Source: Vermamoeba vermiformis
Lineage: Eukaryota > Tubulinea > Echinamoebida
DNA length: 64,000 nt
Assembly (NCBI GenBank): GCA_045837725.1
Contig: JBEWZL010000152.1
Coordinates: forward strand, 372,001-436,000
Reading direction: 5' to 3'
This document shows, piece by piece, positions 23,860 through 35,216 of the stretch. Both the position numbers and the translations under genes were made by a program. The notes under the pieces were generated by a model. That model searched no databases. It was not told the origin of the DNA and saw nothing but the letters and a program-made list of their open reading frames with translations. Position 1 is the stretch's first letter. Each line of letters starts with the position of its first letter.

Positions 23860-25457
23860 TTGATCAATTTATCGCTATTTGATACTGCATTTACAGAGTA
23901 AATCATGGAAATATCGCATTACCCTACCCCAGTAACCCTTTATGTGATCAGAGTACGTTGCTTGCGCACGGTCAAGCTGTTTTGAAGATACGGGGCATCG
24001 AGTACAAAATAGGCAAAACTGGCTTTTAGCCAATCATCTAATGTAGATTTACTTATTGAACCATTCTAGGCTTTAAGGTCGTTCATTAATGTTCACCTGT
24101 CGAAATGCAATGAATTTCCGCTTGAAACTGAAAGCTAAAAGTAGTTTCTTCGGACGATCTCCTTTCGATAAACTGTTAAGTGAGTCAAATGGTAGAAAAC
24201 ACTAAGAATTTGTCACGGTTTTACTTAACCTGACATTTGGCCTGAATATGTCTGGCGTTGAAGAAAATCTTTTGGATTCGCATCCCAACGACAATCCCCA
24301 AAAAGAGAAATCTCTAATCGATGGAATCCTTTCGGCCGTTTTCGAGTATTACTTAACCTTACACTGATTCAGGAAAACAATCGCGATGCTTACAAGTAAA
24401 GCATTGCTGAAATTATTGGAGCTATCTTTAGCTCTTTGTGCGCATTACACGGTTGAATAATCCAGCCTAACTGAAATCGTTACTTAAGCTCCAAATAAAC
24501 CTCCTCGATACCAATCGATCACTTTTGTAACCAAAAAGAAAGGCATCTGCGCTTAAAGTTTCCGACATAATTTGTGACGGAAAGGAGCGCAATTCGAGCT
24601 TCATAGGACTTGCACGCGTAGTAGTACCGAAACTCGTTAGTATTTTGGCGATGGTACGCTCAGGAACAATAAATTTTATTGTGCTTGCGATAAAACCAAA
24701 TAATTCCTATTTCAGACCTGAATAAATGCAATGACTCGGACCTATTTACAGCGTATCTTACTGGGTGGGCCGATGACTTGTAACAAGTCTTCAAGATTGG
24801 ATTTCGATTGTGCACGCTCGGGACGTTTTCGGCAGCGTCATAAGTCTTTCGAACGTTAGTGCGTAAGGCAGTTAAGACATAAAATCGCACTAAAGCAGCA
24901 AATAATAATAAAAATAATTCATTCAACTTGCTGTCATGATGGATTCCATGTCCCAGATCAAATCGAAGCGGATGCACTCCGGCGCACCGAGCCATAATAG
25001 CAATGGATGTGCGCGTAGCTGAAAAAGAAGGAAAAATCAATAAGGCTATATAAGTCAAAATGAAAACACTTGAGTGATTCACAATGGGATTCATTAGGAT
25101 TGCTGAATCTCACTTCTCAATCCACCTGTCTGGGTGTACTAAAAATATATTATTGCGCGAGATTCTCCGGCCAAAAAAAAAGGCCATGTGACTGACAAAG
25201 GGATAAATAAGCGTGAAAATTGGTTAGTTTTTATTCCATCACCAACTGGACTGCAACAGGTTAGCTGAAACCTTGTATAGTATTACTTGCAAGGTCTTAC
25301 ATCCACCGGGCTTACATCGTCATCATTGGTTAAAATCAAAGAGCAACCTTGCCTCGCATCAAGTAAGTTCCGCATCCCACAAACCCCGTAACTTACCTCA
25401 TCCGCTACTTGGGCCTTGAATTGACTAACGCTTTACTTTGCAGTTATTCATTATAAA
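23860..25457. other. 1.6 kb spacer without a supported gene
   Basis: This is the longest gene-free stretch of the window. It contains a 39-codon plus-strand ORF at 24248-24367 (MSGVEENLLDSHPNDNPQ...) with a lysine/asparagine composition like a coding exon but no recognised similarity. On the minus strand there is a 144-codon frame (24660-25094) that begins with a hydrophobic segment. The minus strand also has a strong pyrimidine tract plus CAG ending at 25021 that looks like a 3' splice site. A plus-strand TTTGCAG (25436-25442) and a GTAAGT donor at 25358 suggest a 5' UTR intron of the HTH gene. None of these is strong enough to call a gene. Confidence 0.5.
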
Positions 25458-26425
25458 ATGCAAGCCAGCAACAAGTCTTCACCTTCCTCGAGCCCCGTCG
25501 TTGAGCGTAAAAGAAACGCCAAGACTGAAGAGTCACGCAAGAAAGGTCATCCCAAGCGACAAGTATGACTCTGAAGTCGGTGACCAAAACGATGCTTCTA
25601 AATGGCTTACTACACCCAATCAAGACATCGTTTCGACACTCCGAGACGTTCTTCGTGGACGCAAGAAGAATCAAAAAGATCTCGCTAGAGAGATTAGAGT
25701 CAGGTGAGTATTATATCCTAAGTCCCGATTAAAACCAATTACATGAAATAATCTGATTATTGGCATTTGCAACTTTACCTTTCTCGTTCTAAATTGTTGC
25801 GCTTCTAACTGCCAAGCAATTGTGTTACTTTATTCACGTGAGAACACCAGTATTCTAACGATTCACTTCATATAGCCCTGCTACCATCAGCTCATATTTC
25901 AAGGCTAAGACAAGAATGAAGGGTTGGTCTAGACTCGAAAAGAAGTTACTCGATTGGATCAAGAATGGCCCTGGCAGCGACGCCGCTAACCACTCAAGCG
26001 CCGAGAGCATGTCAGAAAATGGGAGTAATCCTTCAGATGAAGAAGGATCTTTTTCGGTGCACAGCGAGCCCTCCTCGCCCTTAGATTCGCCTTTGCCCAT
26101 CCGAGCGCAAACCCCTCAACCCAGCCAGGAGATGAACAACAACAACTTGCACATGGAAATCAATAACTTTTACGACTCTGAAGAGCCTAGCTTCCAATAC
26201 TACCCTCCGCCCAACGACGCTCTTGAGAGCTATTTTTACCAATACCCACGTGCGATATCTCCAATTCAAGAGATTGGATTCGGGTTCGATAACCACGCCA
26301 TCTCCCAATACGACTCTTCATTCCACTACCATTCCGCCACCCCTCCCCCTGCCTTCCAACAAATTAAAGTCGACGATTTTGTTCAGTTTGTTAATACCCG
26401 ACTGAGCTACATGTCACCCTTGTAA
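25458..26425 (+). CDS. Cro/lambda-repressor-like helix-turn-helix protein (putative transcription factor)
   Basis: From ATG 25458 the first exon reads MQASNKSSPSSSPVVE. I place a 70-nt intron at 25507-25576 (GTAAAAG ... CTCTGAAG), because it alone joins this frame to the following open frame VGDQNDASKW at an ordinary intron length. A second intron is at 25704-25875. The HTH core is TLRDVLRGRKKN-QKDLAREIRVSPATISSYFK followed by KTRMKGWSRLEKKLLDWI, the pattern of HTH_3/Cro-type and POU-specific-like DNA-binding domains. The C-terminal half is rich in Ser, Pro, Asp, Asn and Tyr (SEPSSPLDSPLP, FQYYPPPND), as in transactivation regions. Total length is about 240 residues. A transcription-factor role is inferred. 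AATAAA lies at 26475. Confidence 0.7.
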
Positions 26426-26474
26426 AATAGAATCAAACAAAATTTTGTGATAGTAATGTACATTAGATGTTAAT

Positions 26475-26480
26475 AATAAA
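26475..26480 (+). terminator. Poly(A) signal AATAAA of the HTH gene
   Basis: AATAAA is 50 bp after the TAA stop; the next gene (EMC1) converges from the other side. Confidence 0.6.
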
Positions 26481-26717
26481 ACCCCCCCTTGTATTTATTA
26501 AACTAAACTTTGCCTCTTCAAATCGGTTTTACTCCAAATGGATAAAAGCAACGTCTAACTCCGTGCCTGGATCTGATTGTGGAGTGGAATAACACAAACT
26601 GCTCCAGGCTTAAATAATGTGAACACAAAATGTATGTAATTCGCTTCATTGTTTAATCTCGAAAGCGGAAAAACACGGTGTGAAACATAAAATTGTTTCG
26701 ATCTGATCTTGGTTGTT

Positions 26718-29700
26718 CTACATCCACTTCTTGTTGAGCTCTCGTCTCTTAGACACACGCTTGACAGAAATAGTAAGTACTACGATGATAGCCATGACAC
26801 CGATCAAGACACCGTAGCTGAAATCAGGTGACAGGCGGTCGTAAGTGCGTGACGGAGCAACAGGCACAAAGAACAAGTCCGTGCCGTACGCTAGCATGAC
26901 ACTTGTGCTCTCTAACAGCGTGGGGTTCGTGACGATACCGGCTAGGTTCTGGACCTAAAGAATGAAAGATATTTAAGACTTATTGAAACAGATTTGATAT
27001 TTTTTAAGATCTGCCAACGTGAGCACTAATTAATGTGCTTTTCGAACAGTTTGTGATATCGGAAACTGTACACTAGTAAACATGTAATATTACGGACGGA
27101 ATTGAGGTTAATTAATCTATCAGTAAAGACGGGAATTTGGTTCTTTTGGCACAAAATGGATGTGAATTTTTTAGTCGGCAATTGTTTCTTGAAACAGTTT
27201 AAGCCGGATATTATGATCATCGTATGCACACACATATATGGCGCCAATTATTAAATAATTTGACAGTGCATAAGTGCCGACAAAGAAAAATTTCTGACAT
27301 TCGAAACGAGGGACGGGAGTATACTTACCGTGCGACTGTAACTGACATATTGACGCGGATTATACGGCAGTATTGGCATGTAGGGCAATATACCGCGATC
27401 TTTATCCTCCTGCTTCATTTCATTAGGTGGGACACGTCGCGAATCCAAGAAGCGCTTGTCGAGAGAGTAGATTTGACCATTTTCCAAGCCAACTAAATGA
27501 AAGTGTCAGTTCAAAGGCGGAACAATAAGATTCGATAGGCGCGTCACATTAATTAAAATGAAACTGCACCGACACTTACGAAGAACATGCGTGTTTGTGA
27601 TACCGTAGTGCGTAGCTGTCGGCTGCATGACACGCACACCTCGCGGATTGATGTAGCTCTGCGACTCGAAGGTGTCAGGATAAACGTCTTCGTGGTCATA
27701 AGAGCTGAAGGTGTGTTGAGCGCGGTCATCATTGTAATACATCTCGATGACACTGATTTCGTGCTGCTGAGTCTTGCTGTTCCAGTACTGATAGGCCACC
27801 CAATAGTCCTTGGCAACAATGTTGACGGGACCGTGTGCGGAGCTGTGATGGACTTGGTGCAACAATTGTCCGGTGACCGTGTCAATCAAAAGCAGATCTA
27901 GCTCTTCTTCGCCTTCACTCTCCTCGGTATCAACGACAGCCAAGGCCAAGAGATTGGGGTTCAAGTAGAAGTACTTTTGAGTCAAGACAGAGCCAGGACG
28001 AGCGGACTGATAAATGTTGACTTGATTGTGCGCGGCGACCACGTGACGATGAGCCCCGAACAACTTCTGCCACACGGGCACTGCAGCAGTCTCGCTCTGA
28101 CCGCTCGGCACAGTGTAGCCTGTCACAGAGCCGGCCTTCTCGTCGATTTGATAGAAGAAGATGTGCTCTCTGTTCTTTTGCACCAAGCCGCGAGTCTCGT
28201 CGTTGTCAGGATAGATGTGCACCTGCATTGAATAGTGAGTCTATGTGACACGTGGTGAATCCTAAACTGACGTACATTTTTCTTATTGTCAATCAACAAC
28301 AGCACGGATCTGTACTCGTTGTCGTGGAAGGGCAATTGCACCACTTGATCGAGATCGTAAGTCAATTGAATGTCCCGGATAACTTGACCAGTGTGCGGGT
28401 TCATATGGCGCAAGAAACCACGTGACGTCTGAATAATGTATTATCTAGTTAATCACTGACATGACGACTTGACTGATTTAATGCCGTTGCATACCTTGGT
28501 ATTGGTACCGACAATCACTACTTCGGGAGGATAGTGAATGGCTTTCTTGATGACGTAGACTTGTTGCAGATCCAAATCCGGAATATATTGTCTCCACAGC
28601 ACACGACCTCCGTTGCTGTGAATGGCATAGATACTCGAATACTTAGTAATGGCGATAATAACTTTCTTGAAACCAAACTCGTCCTTGATGAGCAGATCTT
28701 CCTCACGTTCTTGAACTCTTTCGCGGCGAGTGGCTTGAGGCTGGACCAGATCCATAACCGTCTTTTGGATGGCATTGAAATCTAAGTACTGCTTGATAAC
28801 CGATAGATCCTGTATTGAATTAAGCCGTCAATGAAAGATTCTGCAATATTCGCAAAGTACTAGGTAAAGCAATGAATACCAATAAGGAAATCAATTTAGA
28901 ATGGCCAGAATCATTTTGAATTCCGATAAATCATTCGCGTAAATCGTACGGGTAATCCCCGGTGAATAAGCACACGTGTTCCGATAGAATCAAGCTCGAT
29001 CACACTACGTACCAACAGGGATTGAGCGGCCGTGTCACGAGGTCTTGGGGCACAATCGACAATACGAGCTGATGTGACTGCAGCAGGTGTGTTCAAAGTC
29101 CAGCGCGGCGAGGGCTTGGCACTGAGTTCGAGGGCTTGAGCAGTGCCATCAGCAGCTGAGATAATCAAGAGTGGCACTGAGCCTGCTTGAGAAGTCAAGG
29201 CCAAGTGTTGCACGGCAGCACCAGTCTCAGACTTGTATTGGTGCTTGGTGACTTGTGCTGTGCTTCCCAGCTGCACTACGATCAACGAATCCTGTTTGAC
29301 GCGTGTCAAGAAAAGATTGTGTTTGCAAGTTCACTGACTGAACGTACCCCGACATGCGCTGCGATATACTTGGTCTCACCACTCACGGCGACATTAGAAA
29401 CTGTAACAGTCTATGCGCAGTGTTAGTAAGGGACGGTGAATAATGAAATAGTCTTACGTTCTGGAAGTCGTGGACAGGTGTCAAAGTGTCACCCTTCACT
29501 TGAAGGATTGATACGGAACCTTGGCTAACAATAGCTACACCATTGGAGAGCTCAATGTCGCGCAATTGATCGACGCGCTGTGAGGTAATTAATAAGATTA
29601 CGATCTATGATCAATACTTGCCTTGACAGTGTGAGACTTGACAGCTGTCGTGCCTCGTTTGAACCAGTAGACAGTGTCAGTGCGAGATGTAGTGAAGAAG

Positions 29701-30734
29701 GTGTAGTCCTCAGCCTGCACAGCACTAGTGATAGCCTCAGTGGGACCGTTAGTGAGATCAATGGTCTGCAAAGTGACTGCTTTCTTGTCTTCAACTTTGA
29801 TCTCCAACACAACGGGGCCTTTAGTGCCGTGACCTAATGCGATGAATTGGCGTGTCTCGTGACGAGCAGTGACAGCACTCAACTTGACTGTGGGCCTAGA
29901 AGGGTGTTACAAGGTAAACATCTTGTGCTCAATAGGTCGATCAAGTGACATACTGTTTGGACTCCCACACGAGTGAACCGTCAGCTGCCAGGACTTTGAT
30001 GTGATGTTGTGTCACCAGTGCGGTGAAAGTACCTTCAACTTTGAGTGCCAGAGCTGCACTGTCCACCACACTGTTGTCACAAGTTGATTAGTTCTAATGT
30101 CACGTACAATTATCACAGTACCTCTCTGACTCGCGCCACAAGAAAGAACCCTCGTAGTTGAAAGCAAAGGTCGATTTGTCAGTCGTGGCAACAATCACTA
30201 AGTCAACGGATCAATGCTCAATGTTATACACGTGCGTGTAACTGAATCCACTACTTACCGCCTGGATGTACTTGTAGGCCTGTAATTTGTTCAGAGAGGG
30301 ACTGTCTCCACTCTAATAGCAATTATTTATCGGTTAATATCGAGTAATACGTGAGTCTATGCCGCAGATCTTACCCGGATCAGAATTGAGCTTCAATGAT
30401 GCAATGACATTTTCCTCAGTCGAAACAATAATTCTATTTTTCTGTCCTTGTAATCCGAATCCAATATGATTAATTCTGCCCAAGCCTTGAATGTACCTAA
30501 TCAAAAATAATTATTAGTAATTTTTTTCGGGTCTTTGTCATCGCGCCTGCTCTTGATTGTCGTCAATAATTCATTTAAAATTAATTATTAATATTACAGC
30601 GCCAATAGAGCGAGACACTATGTTAAAAGAGCGACGCACCAGTCATTCAAGCCAATTTCGTCTTCGTAGAGGGCCAACGAACTGCAGAAAAATAGGGCCG
30701 CTACTAATAAATATGCCTTTATGTTGCCCTTCAT
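26718..30734 (-). CDS. EMC1: ER membrane protein complex subunit 1
   Basis: EMC1 is the large lumenal subunit of the EMC insertase in the endoplasmic reticulum. ATG 30734 opens MKGNIKAYLLVAALFFCSSL, a signal peptide, followed by ALYEDEIGLNDW as in human EMC1 (VYEDQVGKFDW). PQQ-like beta-propeller blades follow (VIASLKLNSD, NRIIVSTEENV). The conserved C-terminal DUF1620 region is clear: LIDNKKNVRQF, REHIFFYQIDEKAGSVTGY, LNPNLLALAVVDTEE, GPVNIVAKDYWVAYQYWNSK, QSYINPRGVRVMQPTATHYG, FLDSRRVPPNEMKQEDKDRG, then a lumen-to-cytosol TM (FSYGVLIGVMAIIVVLTISV) and a basic tail RVSKRRELNKKWM. It has about a dozen short introns plus one of about 350 nt before the last exon. It shares a 128-bp divergent upstream region with SSU72. 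Confidence 0.95.
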
Positions 30735-30862
30735 TGTTATTTGCTGCATCAATCGCTGACACGCGCCGGTCAATTTTTAGTCAGAAAAGTTTGCGATCCA
30801 AAACACGGTTCATTTTTATTTTGAATCCATACAACCAACAACACCGATACTGCAATATATCA
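30735..30862. promoter_or_regulatory. Divergent promoter region EMC1/SSU72
   Basis: Only 128 bp separate the two ATG codons, so both core promoters must lie here or overlap the 5' coding exons. No obvious TATA box. Confidence 0.5.
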
Positions 30863-32092
30863 ATGATGGATCGTCGTATTGCAGTAGTCTGTGCTTCCAA
30901 CCAGAACAGAAGTATGGAAACGCATGCGCTGTTAGTCAAGAAGGGCTTCAAGCACGTCTCTTCCTTCGGCACAAATTCGCAGGTAAAGCTGCCGGGCACT
31001 GCACCTGACAAGCCTGTTGTATTCGACTTCAGTGTGCCATACACACAGATGTATGACCACTTGAAACAAATTGACGAAGAATTGTATCCTGTCATTGATA
31101 ATATTACTTATAACAATTTCACTCGAATTTGTTAATTATGGCGCAAATTGAATAGCGCTCTATTTTTTAATTTATTTTTCAATTTTCGGCGTTAATTTCA
31201 GTCAGACCATTTCCCTTAACTCAAAATTAACCACAAAAGATTCCGCGAAAAAGGACTGTTATCTATGTTGCTGCGAAATAGCAAGGTCAAAGAACGACCA
31301 CAACGATTTCAAGACGAAAAGACAGAACAGTTTGAGATCGTAATTACATTTGAAGAGCGAGTGTTTGATATTGTGGTTGAAGGTAAGTCTATTAACATTA
31401 ATTCGATATTATCCTCGTTTAAACTGGAACAGACCTTGAAATGTTGACACGCCTCCACCATTACATCATTTTTCTTATTATTAGTCGCGAATAATACGAG
31501 ATATTAATCGTTCAATATTTATATAAGACATCCATTTGTCGACTCTATATTAAAATCGCATTGTTTGCTAATAATAACGTGCGGTTCTATTACAGATCTG
31601 AGTACACGCGAGTCAGTGACAAGTGACCCAGTACATGTGATCAATATCACCGTCAAAGATAATCACGAAGAGGCTATTATCGGCTCAATGCAGGTCTATG
31701 ACTTTTTAATGATGGTAATGCTCCCCTATAAACTGCAACAGATCCGCTTGTTTGTAACAAGAGAACTGCTGTTCACCTTTGACAGTGAATACACTTACTT
31801 CTCTATATTGCTGCCGTCTTATTATACTCGAGTTTGTTACTGAATGCCTTGCAAATTTCAAACGATCGTAGCTTGGCATGGTTGGGTGCGGGTACTGAAG
31901 ACAGATCCGCACTAACTCCTGTGACGGAATACCGCTTTTAGATTACACAACAAGCATTGAACATTGGCTGATTATATTATTTAATAGATACACGAAGCAG
32001 GAGATGAATGGCAAGATCGGATCGACGAAATTATTGAAGAATATCAAGCCAAATTGAAGAAACCCGTTTTGCACTCTGTACATTTTTACTAA
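30863..32092 (+). CDS. SSU72: RNA polymerase II CTD Ser5 phosphatase SSU72
   Basis: SSU72 dephosphorylates Ser5/Ser7 of the Pol II CTD and is part of the 3'-end processing machinery. ATG 30863 gives MMDRRIAVVCASNQNRSMET with the CX5R catalytic loop (C-ASNQN-R-S). The matching family blocks follow: FKHVSSFGTNSQVKLPG, APDKPVVFDF, YTQMYDHLKQIDEEL, then RNSKVKERPQRFQD, FEIVITFEERVFDIVVE, DPVHVINITVKDNHEEA and the C-terminal LKKPVLHSVHFY. The first intron (donor GTATCC at about 31086, acceptor after CACAAAAG) restores IDEELFREKGLLSML, aligned with human KELYTQNGILHML. About 195 residues, the usual size. The stop TAA overlaps the AATAAA signal. A functional neighbour in the same process, CSTF1, lies 29 kb away. 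Confidence 0.96.
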
Positions 32093-32096
32093 TAAA
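32091..32096 (+). terminator. Poly(A) signal AATAAA overlapping the SSU72 stop codon
   Basis: The sequence TACTAATAAAATT contains the SSU72 stop TAA (32090-32092) inside the AATAAA hexamer, leaving an extremely short 3' UTR. Confidence 0.6.
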
Positions 32097-32216
32097 ATTA
32101 GTTTGCGGATTCATATGCTCGTTCTAATGCGAATTATTGCTGGAACAAAAGTTTGGATCGCGGATACAGATGAGGATATTTTTTATTATTTATTTTTCGG
32201 TCAAGCTAAACACAGC

Positions 32217-32951
32217 TTAGAATCTCAACTTAGTGAAGAACCATTTGTTAGTACCAGCATTGAACTTTTGTTGGAATTGCTCCTTAATTTGATTCTTGAG
32301 CTTGGTCTTCTTGGCGGCATCCAAAGCATCATCCTTTCCAGCAGCGAACAAGTTCTTGGCTTCAAATTCCAAGTTGTATCTGTTAATTATTTTTGATTAA
32401 TCCTCCATTCATTCAATAAACAGGCGTAAAAGAAAAGAAACAGATCGTGATAATTAATAATAAAATAATTATTACCTGGTGGGCATGAGGTGGTTGTAGT
32501 TCATCACCTTGACGAAAGGCTTAACGCGGGTTCTGCGAGAAATCTTTCTGCGGGTCATGGCCTTAGTGACCTTCAAGGGGGCCTTGTCGACACCAGCGAG
32601 GATGGCGTGACCGTAGGCGCGCTTGGTGTTAGTGTTACCCTCATCGAAGTTCTTCAAAATAACGGCTTTACGGCCAGCGAATTTACCGCGAGTAACGATG
32701 ACGACCTTACCAGGCTTCAAACTGTAAAAATAATAATCATCAATAATTATAATTGAAAAATATCATAGTAAAAATAATTGCATCATGTGTATTTATGTAA
32801 TATAGATGCTGTATAAATTATTTAGAGCAATAATAATTGGATTTGGCATCGTTGGTAGATGAAGATGCCGATTACAAAAGAAAATATCCACAAATGCTCT
32901 ATCTACAACATCGCGATAATCTTCGTCGACAAATACATACAACTTGACCAT
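32217..32951 (-). CDS. RPL27: 60S ribosomal protein L27 (eL27)
   Basis: Structural protein of the large ribosomal subunit with an N-terminal KOW fold. Exon 1 (ATG 32951) contributes MVK plus two bases; exon 2 (32477-32720) continues [40 protein letters not shown] and [20 protein letters not shown]. The last exon gives [31 protein letters not shown] and the stop at 32217. The order and the C-terminal KWFF-KLRF are diagnostic of eL27. A first intron right after the start is typical of ribosomal protein genes. It shares a 183-bp divergent promoter with the RRM gene. Confidence 0.97.
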
Positions 32952-33134
32952 TTTTATGGGCTGCTGATGTTTATGGCTCTAGGAGTGGAACAAAAAAGAT
33001 TGGGCACGATGGGAAACCAAAACTGAGGGGCAAAAATTTCCAGCCAATTTTTTTCCGAAGGATTTTTTCGGACCAAAACTGAAACGAGTGCCGAACTACT
33101 CGTCATTTGTAGAACTCGTAACTTCACTTCAACC
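32952..33134. promoter_or_regulatory. Divergent promoter region of RPL27 and the three-RRM gene, with an 11-bp direct repeat
   Basis: 183 bp between opposite start codons. An 11-bp direct repeat ACCAAAACTGA occurs at 33016-33026 and 33072-33082. T-runs and CCGAAGGATTTTTTCGG lie between the copies. A regulatory role is inferred only from position and repetition. Confidence 0.45.
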
Positions 33135-35064
33135 ATGGCGGATGAAGTAAAAGAAGGTAATGTTATCATATCAGTATTAGTAAGTTCGCTAATGTCTTGT
33201 GATAGAGTACATCCCTCTCGATCTGAATAACGCTCCCGAGGAGGAGCGTGACGATAGAATGCACGAGAGTTCAAATAATAGACAAGAGGATGAAGACGAA
33301 AAATCAGAAAATGAACACCACGTCGGCAAAGACAATTCAGTTTATGTGGTAAGGATCTATTATTAATTTATTTTACTATTTCAATGCGCTTTTTTGTGGC
33401 CACAAATATATCGCCCCTTTTCTACCAGTAGTGGACTAATTATATTTATTTTTTAGTCCGAAATAGCTCGTGGTACAAGTGACGAAGAGCTCCAAAAGGC
33501 GTTTGAAAAGTGCGCGCCCGTTAAAGAAGCCTTCGTAGTTAGAAACAAATACACTAAAGAGACTAAGGGTATGTTATCACACACCAACATTATATGAAGC
33601 TAACAACGGCTAAAGGTTTTGGATTTGTTACATTTTTCAACAAAGAGGACATGTTCAAGTGCATTGATTGGGACACATTGCCTCGCTTCAAAGACAAGCA
33701 AACAGGGCGCATGTAAGTCTACCAAGCGTGTGATGACCGATTTATCGATATGAATAACGGCTACACTGCGTTTATTCACGAATATGGGCCTAATAACTGA
33801 TTAAATAATGATATCAAGGCAAGTTGTTAAAATAACGCCGGCTGATCCAAAAAATACACTACATATTGGCAATATACCCAAAAACGTTACAGAAGAGGAA
33901 TTAAAACAACACGTATTAACCTATGGCAAGGTATCAATAGCTCCAGCTAATAGAAATAACTCAATTAAGTCATGAGTAGAATGACACCACTGCAGTACTT
34001 AACAGCGATAATAATAATTTATAACAGGAACCCTTTGAAGAATTTGAATTGTGCACTGACGCTGATGGCAAGCCCAAGGGCTACGCGTGGGTGAAGTTTA
34101 AGGACCACGATCAAGCCTTGAAGACAATGAAAGCGCTCAAGAAGGGCACATTCCAAGGCAAAGTGTTATACGTGTCATTTGCCGAGCCTCGTGTTGTTGA
34201 CAGCCGATTGATGTAAGTCCAATGCTGGTGTCTTGCAGCACAGCCACTGACACGTGTCACAGCGAGAGTGTTAAGTCACTCTTTGTCAAGAATGTGGCGT
34301 CATCAGTGAACGAAGCACAGTTGATGACACTGTTCGGTGGGTCAGTCGAGAAAGTCGTCATTCCTCTTGACAAGAAGCGACGCGTGCCTCTCGGGTAAGT
34401 GGCGAAAGTGATGTTGCACTAAGGTTGTTATACTAACTGCGAGCACTAGTCACGCATTTGTACATTTCCGATCGCGCGAAGAGGCCAATGACGCCATGAC
34501 ACAGTTCAACGGCTACGAGCTCGAAGGACGCAGACTGACCATTGAGTGGTGCATTCCTCAAGGTGTGCAGCGCAATCAAAAGAAGTCCACCAAGCCAGTC
34601 AACTACGGCATGCCTTACCCGCCCATGCCTCATCACCACGCAGCGCCTTACCCTGGCTACTTCTACGGCTATCCACCTCCTGGCCCTGCACCGTGGCCTG
34701 CTCGTGCCAACACGCACGCACACGGCGCAATGCCTCCTCATCACATGACACCGCGACCAGCGCAGGGCATGGAACATCATCACAAGGCCCCGGCCAACTA
34801 TCAGGGCTACGACTACTGGCCCAGCTACGGCAAACCTCCCACTGACCGTGATCAGCGCGGTGCTTAGTAAGTGCTGCACTAGGAGTCTCGTGCGAGAGAT
34901 TCAGTGAATGTGCGGTTCAGTGAACTAATTGGTTGTTTGACAGTGCTGCCCCGCAATACGGCCAATACTACGCAGCTTATCCGCCCACGTCAATGATGTA
35001 CCCGGGCTATCCTCCTTCATCAGCCTCAACTGCTGCGTCTAAGTCGCGTTATCGTCCCTATTAA
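33135..35064 (+). CDS. RNA-binding protein with three RRMs and a Pro/Tyr/His-rich tail (hnRNP R/Q-like)
   Basis: ATG 33135 opens MADEVKE and an acidic N terminus. RRM1: SVYVSEIARGTSDEELQKAF with RNP1 KGFGFVTF. RRM2: TLHIGNIPKNVTEEELKQHV with RNP1 KGYAWVKF. RRM3: SLFVKNVASSVNEAQLMTLF with GHAFVHFRSREEANDAM. The spacing and the third RRM resemble hnRNP Q/R (SYNCRIP), but PABP-like or nucleolin-like relatives cannot be excluded. The C-terminal 150 residues are low complexity (PPMPHHHAAPYPGYFYGYPP, YGQYYAAYPP), a typical RNA-granule type tail. The stop is at 35062-35064 and AATAAA at 35109. Likely a nuclear or cytoplasmic mRNA-binding protein. Confidence 0.85.
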
Positions 35065-35108
35065 TCTGTATTCAATTTAATTGACCTCTATTCGCTGGTC
35101 TTCGTGTT

Positions 35109-35114
35109 AATAAA
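35109..35114 (+). terminator. Poly(A) signal AATAAA of the three-RRM gene
   Basis: AATAAA lies 45 bp after the stop; the next gene starts about 100 bp further on. Confidence 0.6.
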
Positions 35115-35216
35115 ATTTTGTTTTGGATGTATTTTGTTTGTTAGCACAGCCGAGCACAAGCAACACAGCTCGATTTTAGTAGAAAATAGTTTGTTTGATA
35201 GCAGTATATTGCAGTA

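Noticed and set aside
24660-25094. 144-codon minus-strand ORF starting with a hydrophobic segment
   Set aside because: Composition is not like the neighbouring genes, no recognisable motif, and a splice-acceptor-like tract lies inside it.
25560-25576. Programmed +1 frameshift in the HTH gene
   Set aside because: A normal-length intron with acceptable splice signals explains the frame change more simply.
30557-30862. N-terminal extension of SSU72 into the EMC1 5' region
   Set aside because: The extension begins at a non-ATG codon and runs antisense to the EMC1 signal-peptide exon; SSU72 starts naturally at 30863.
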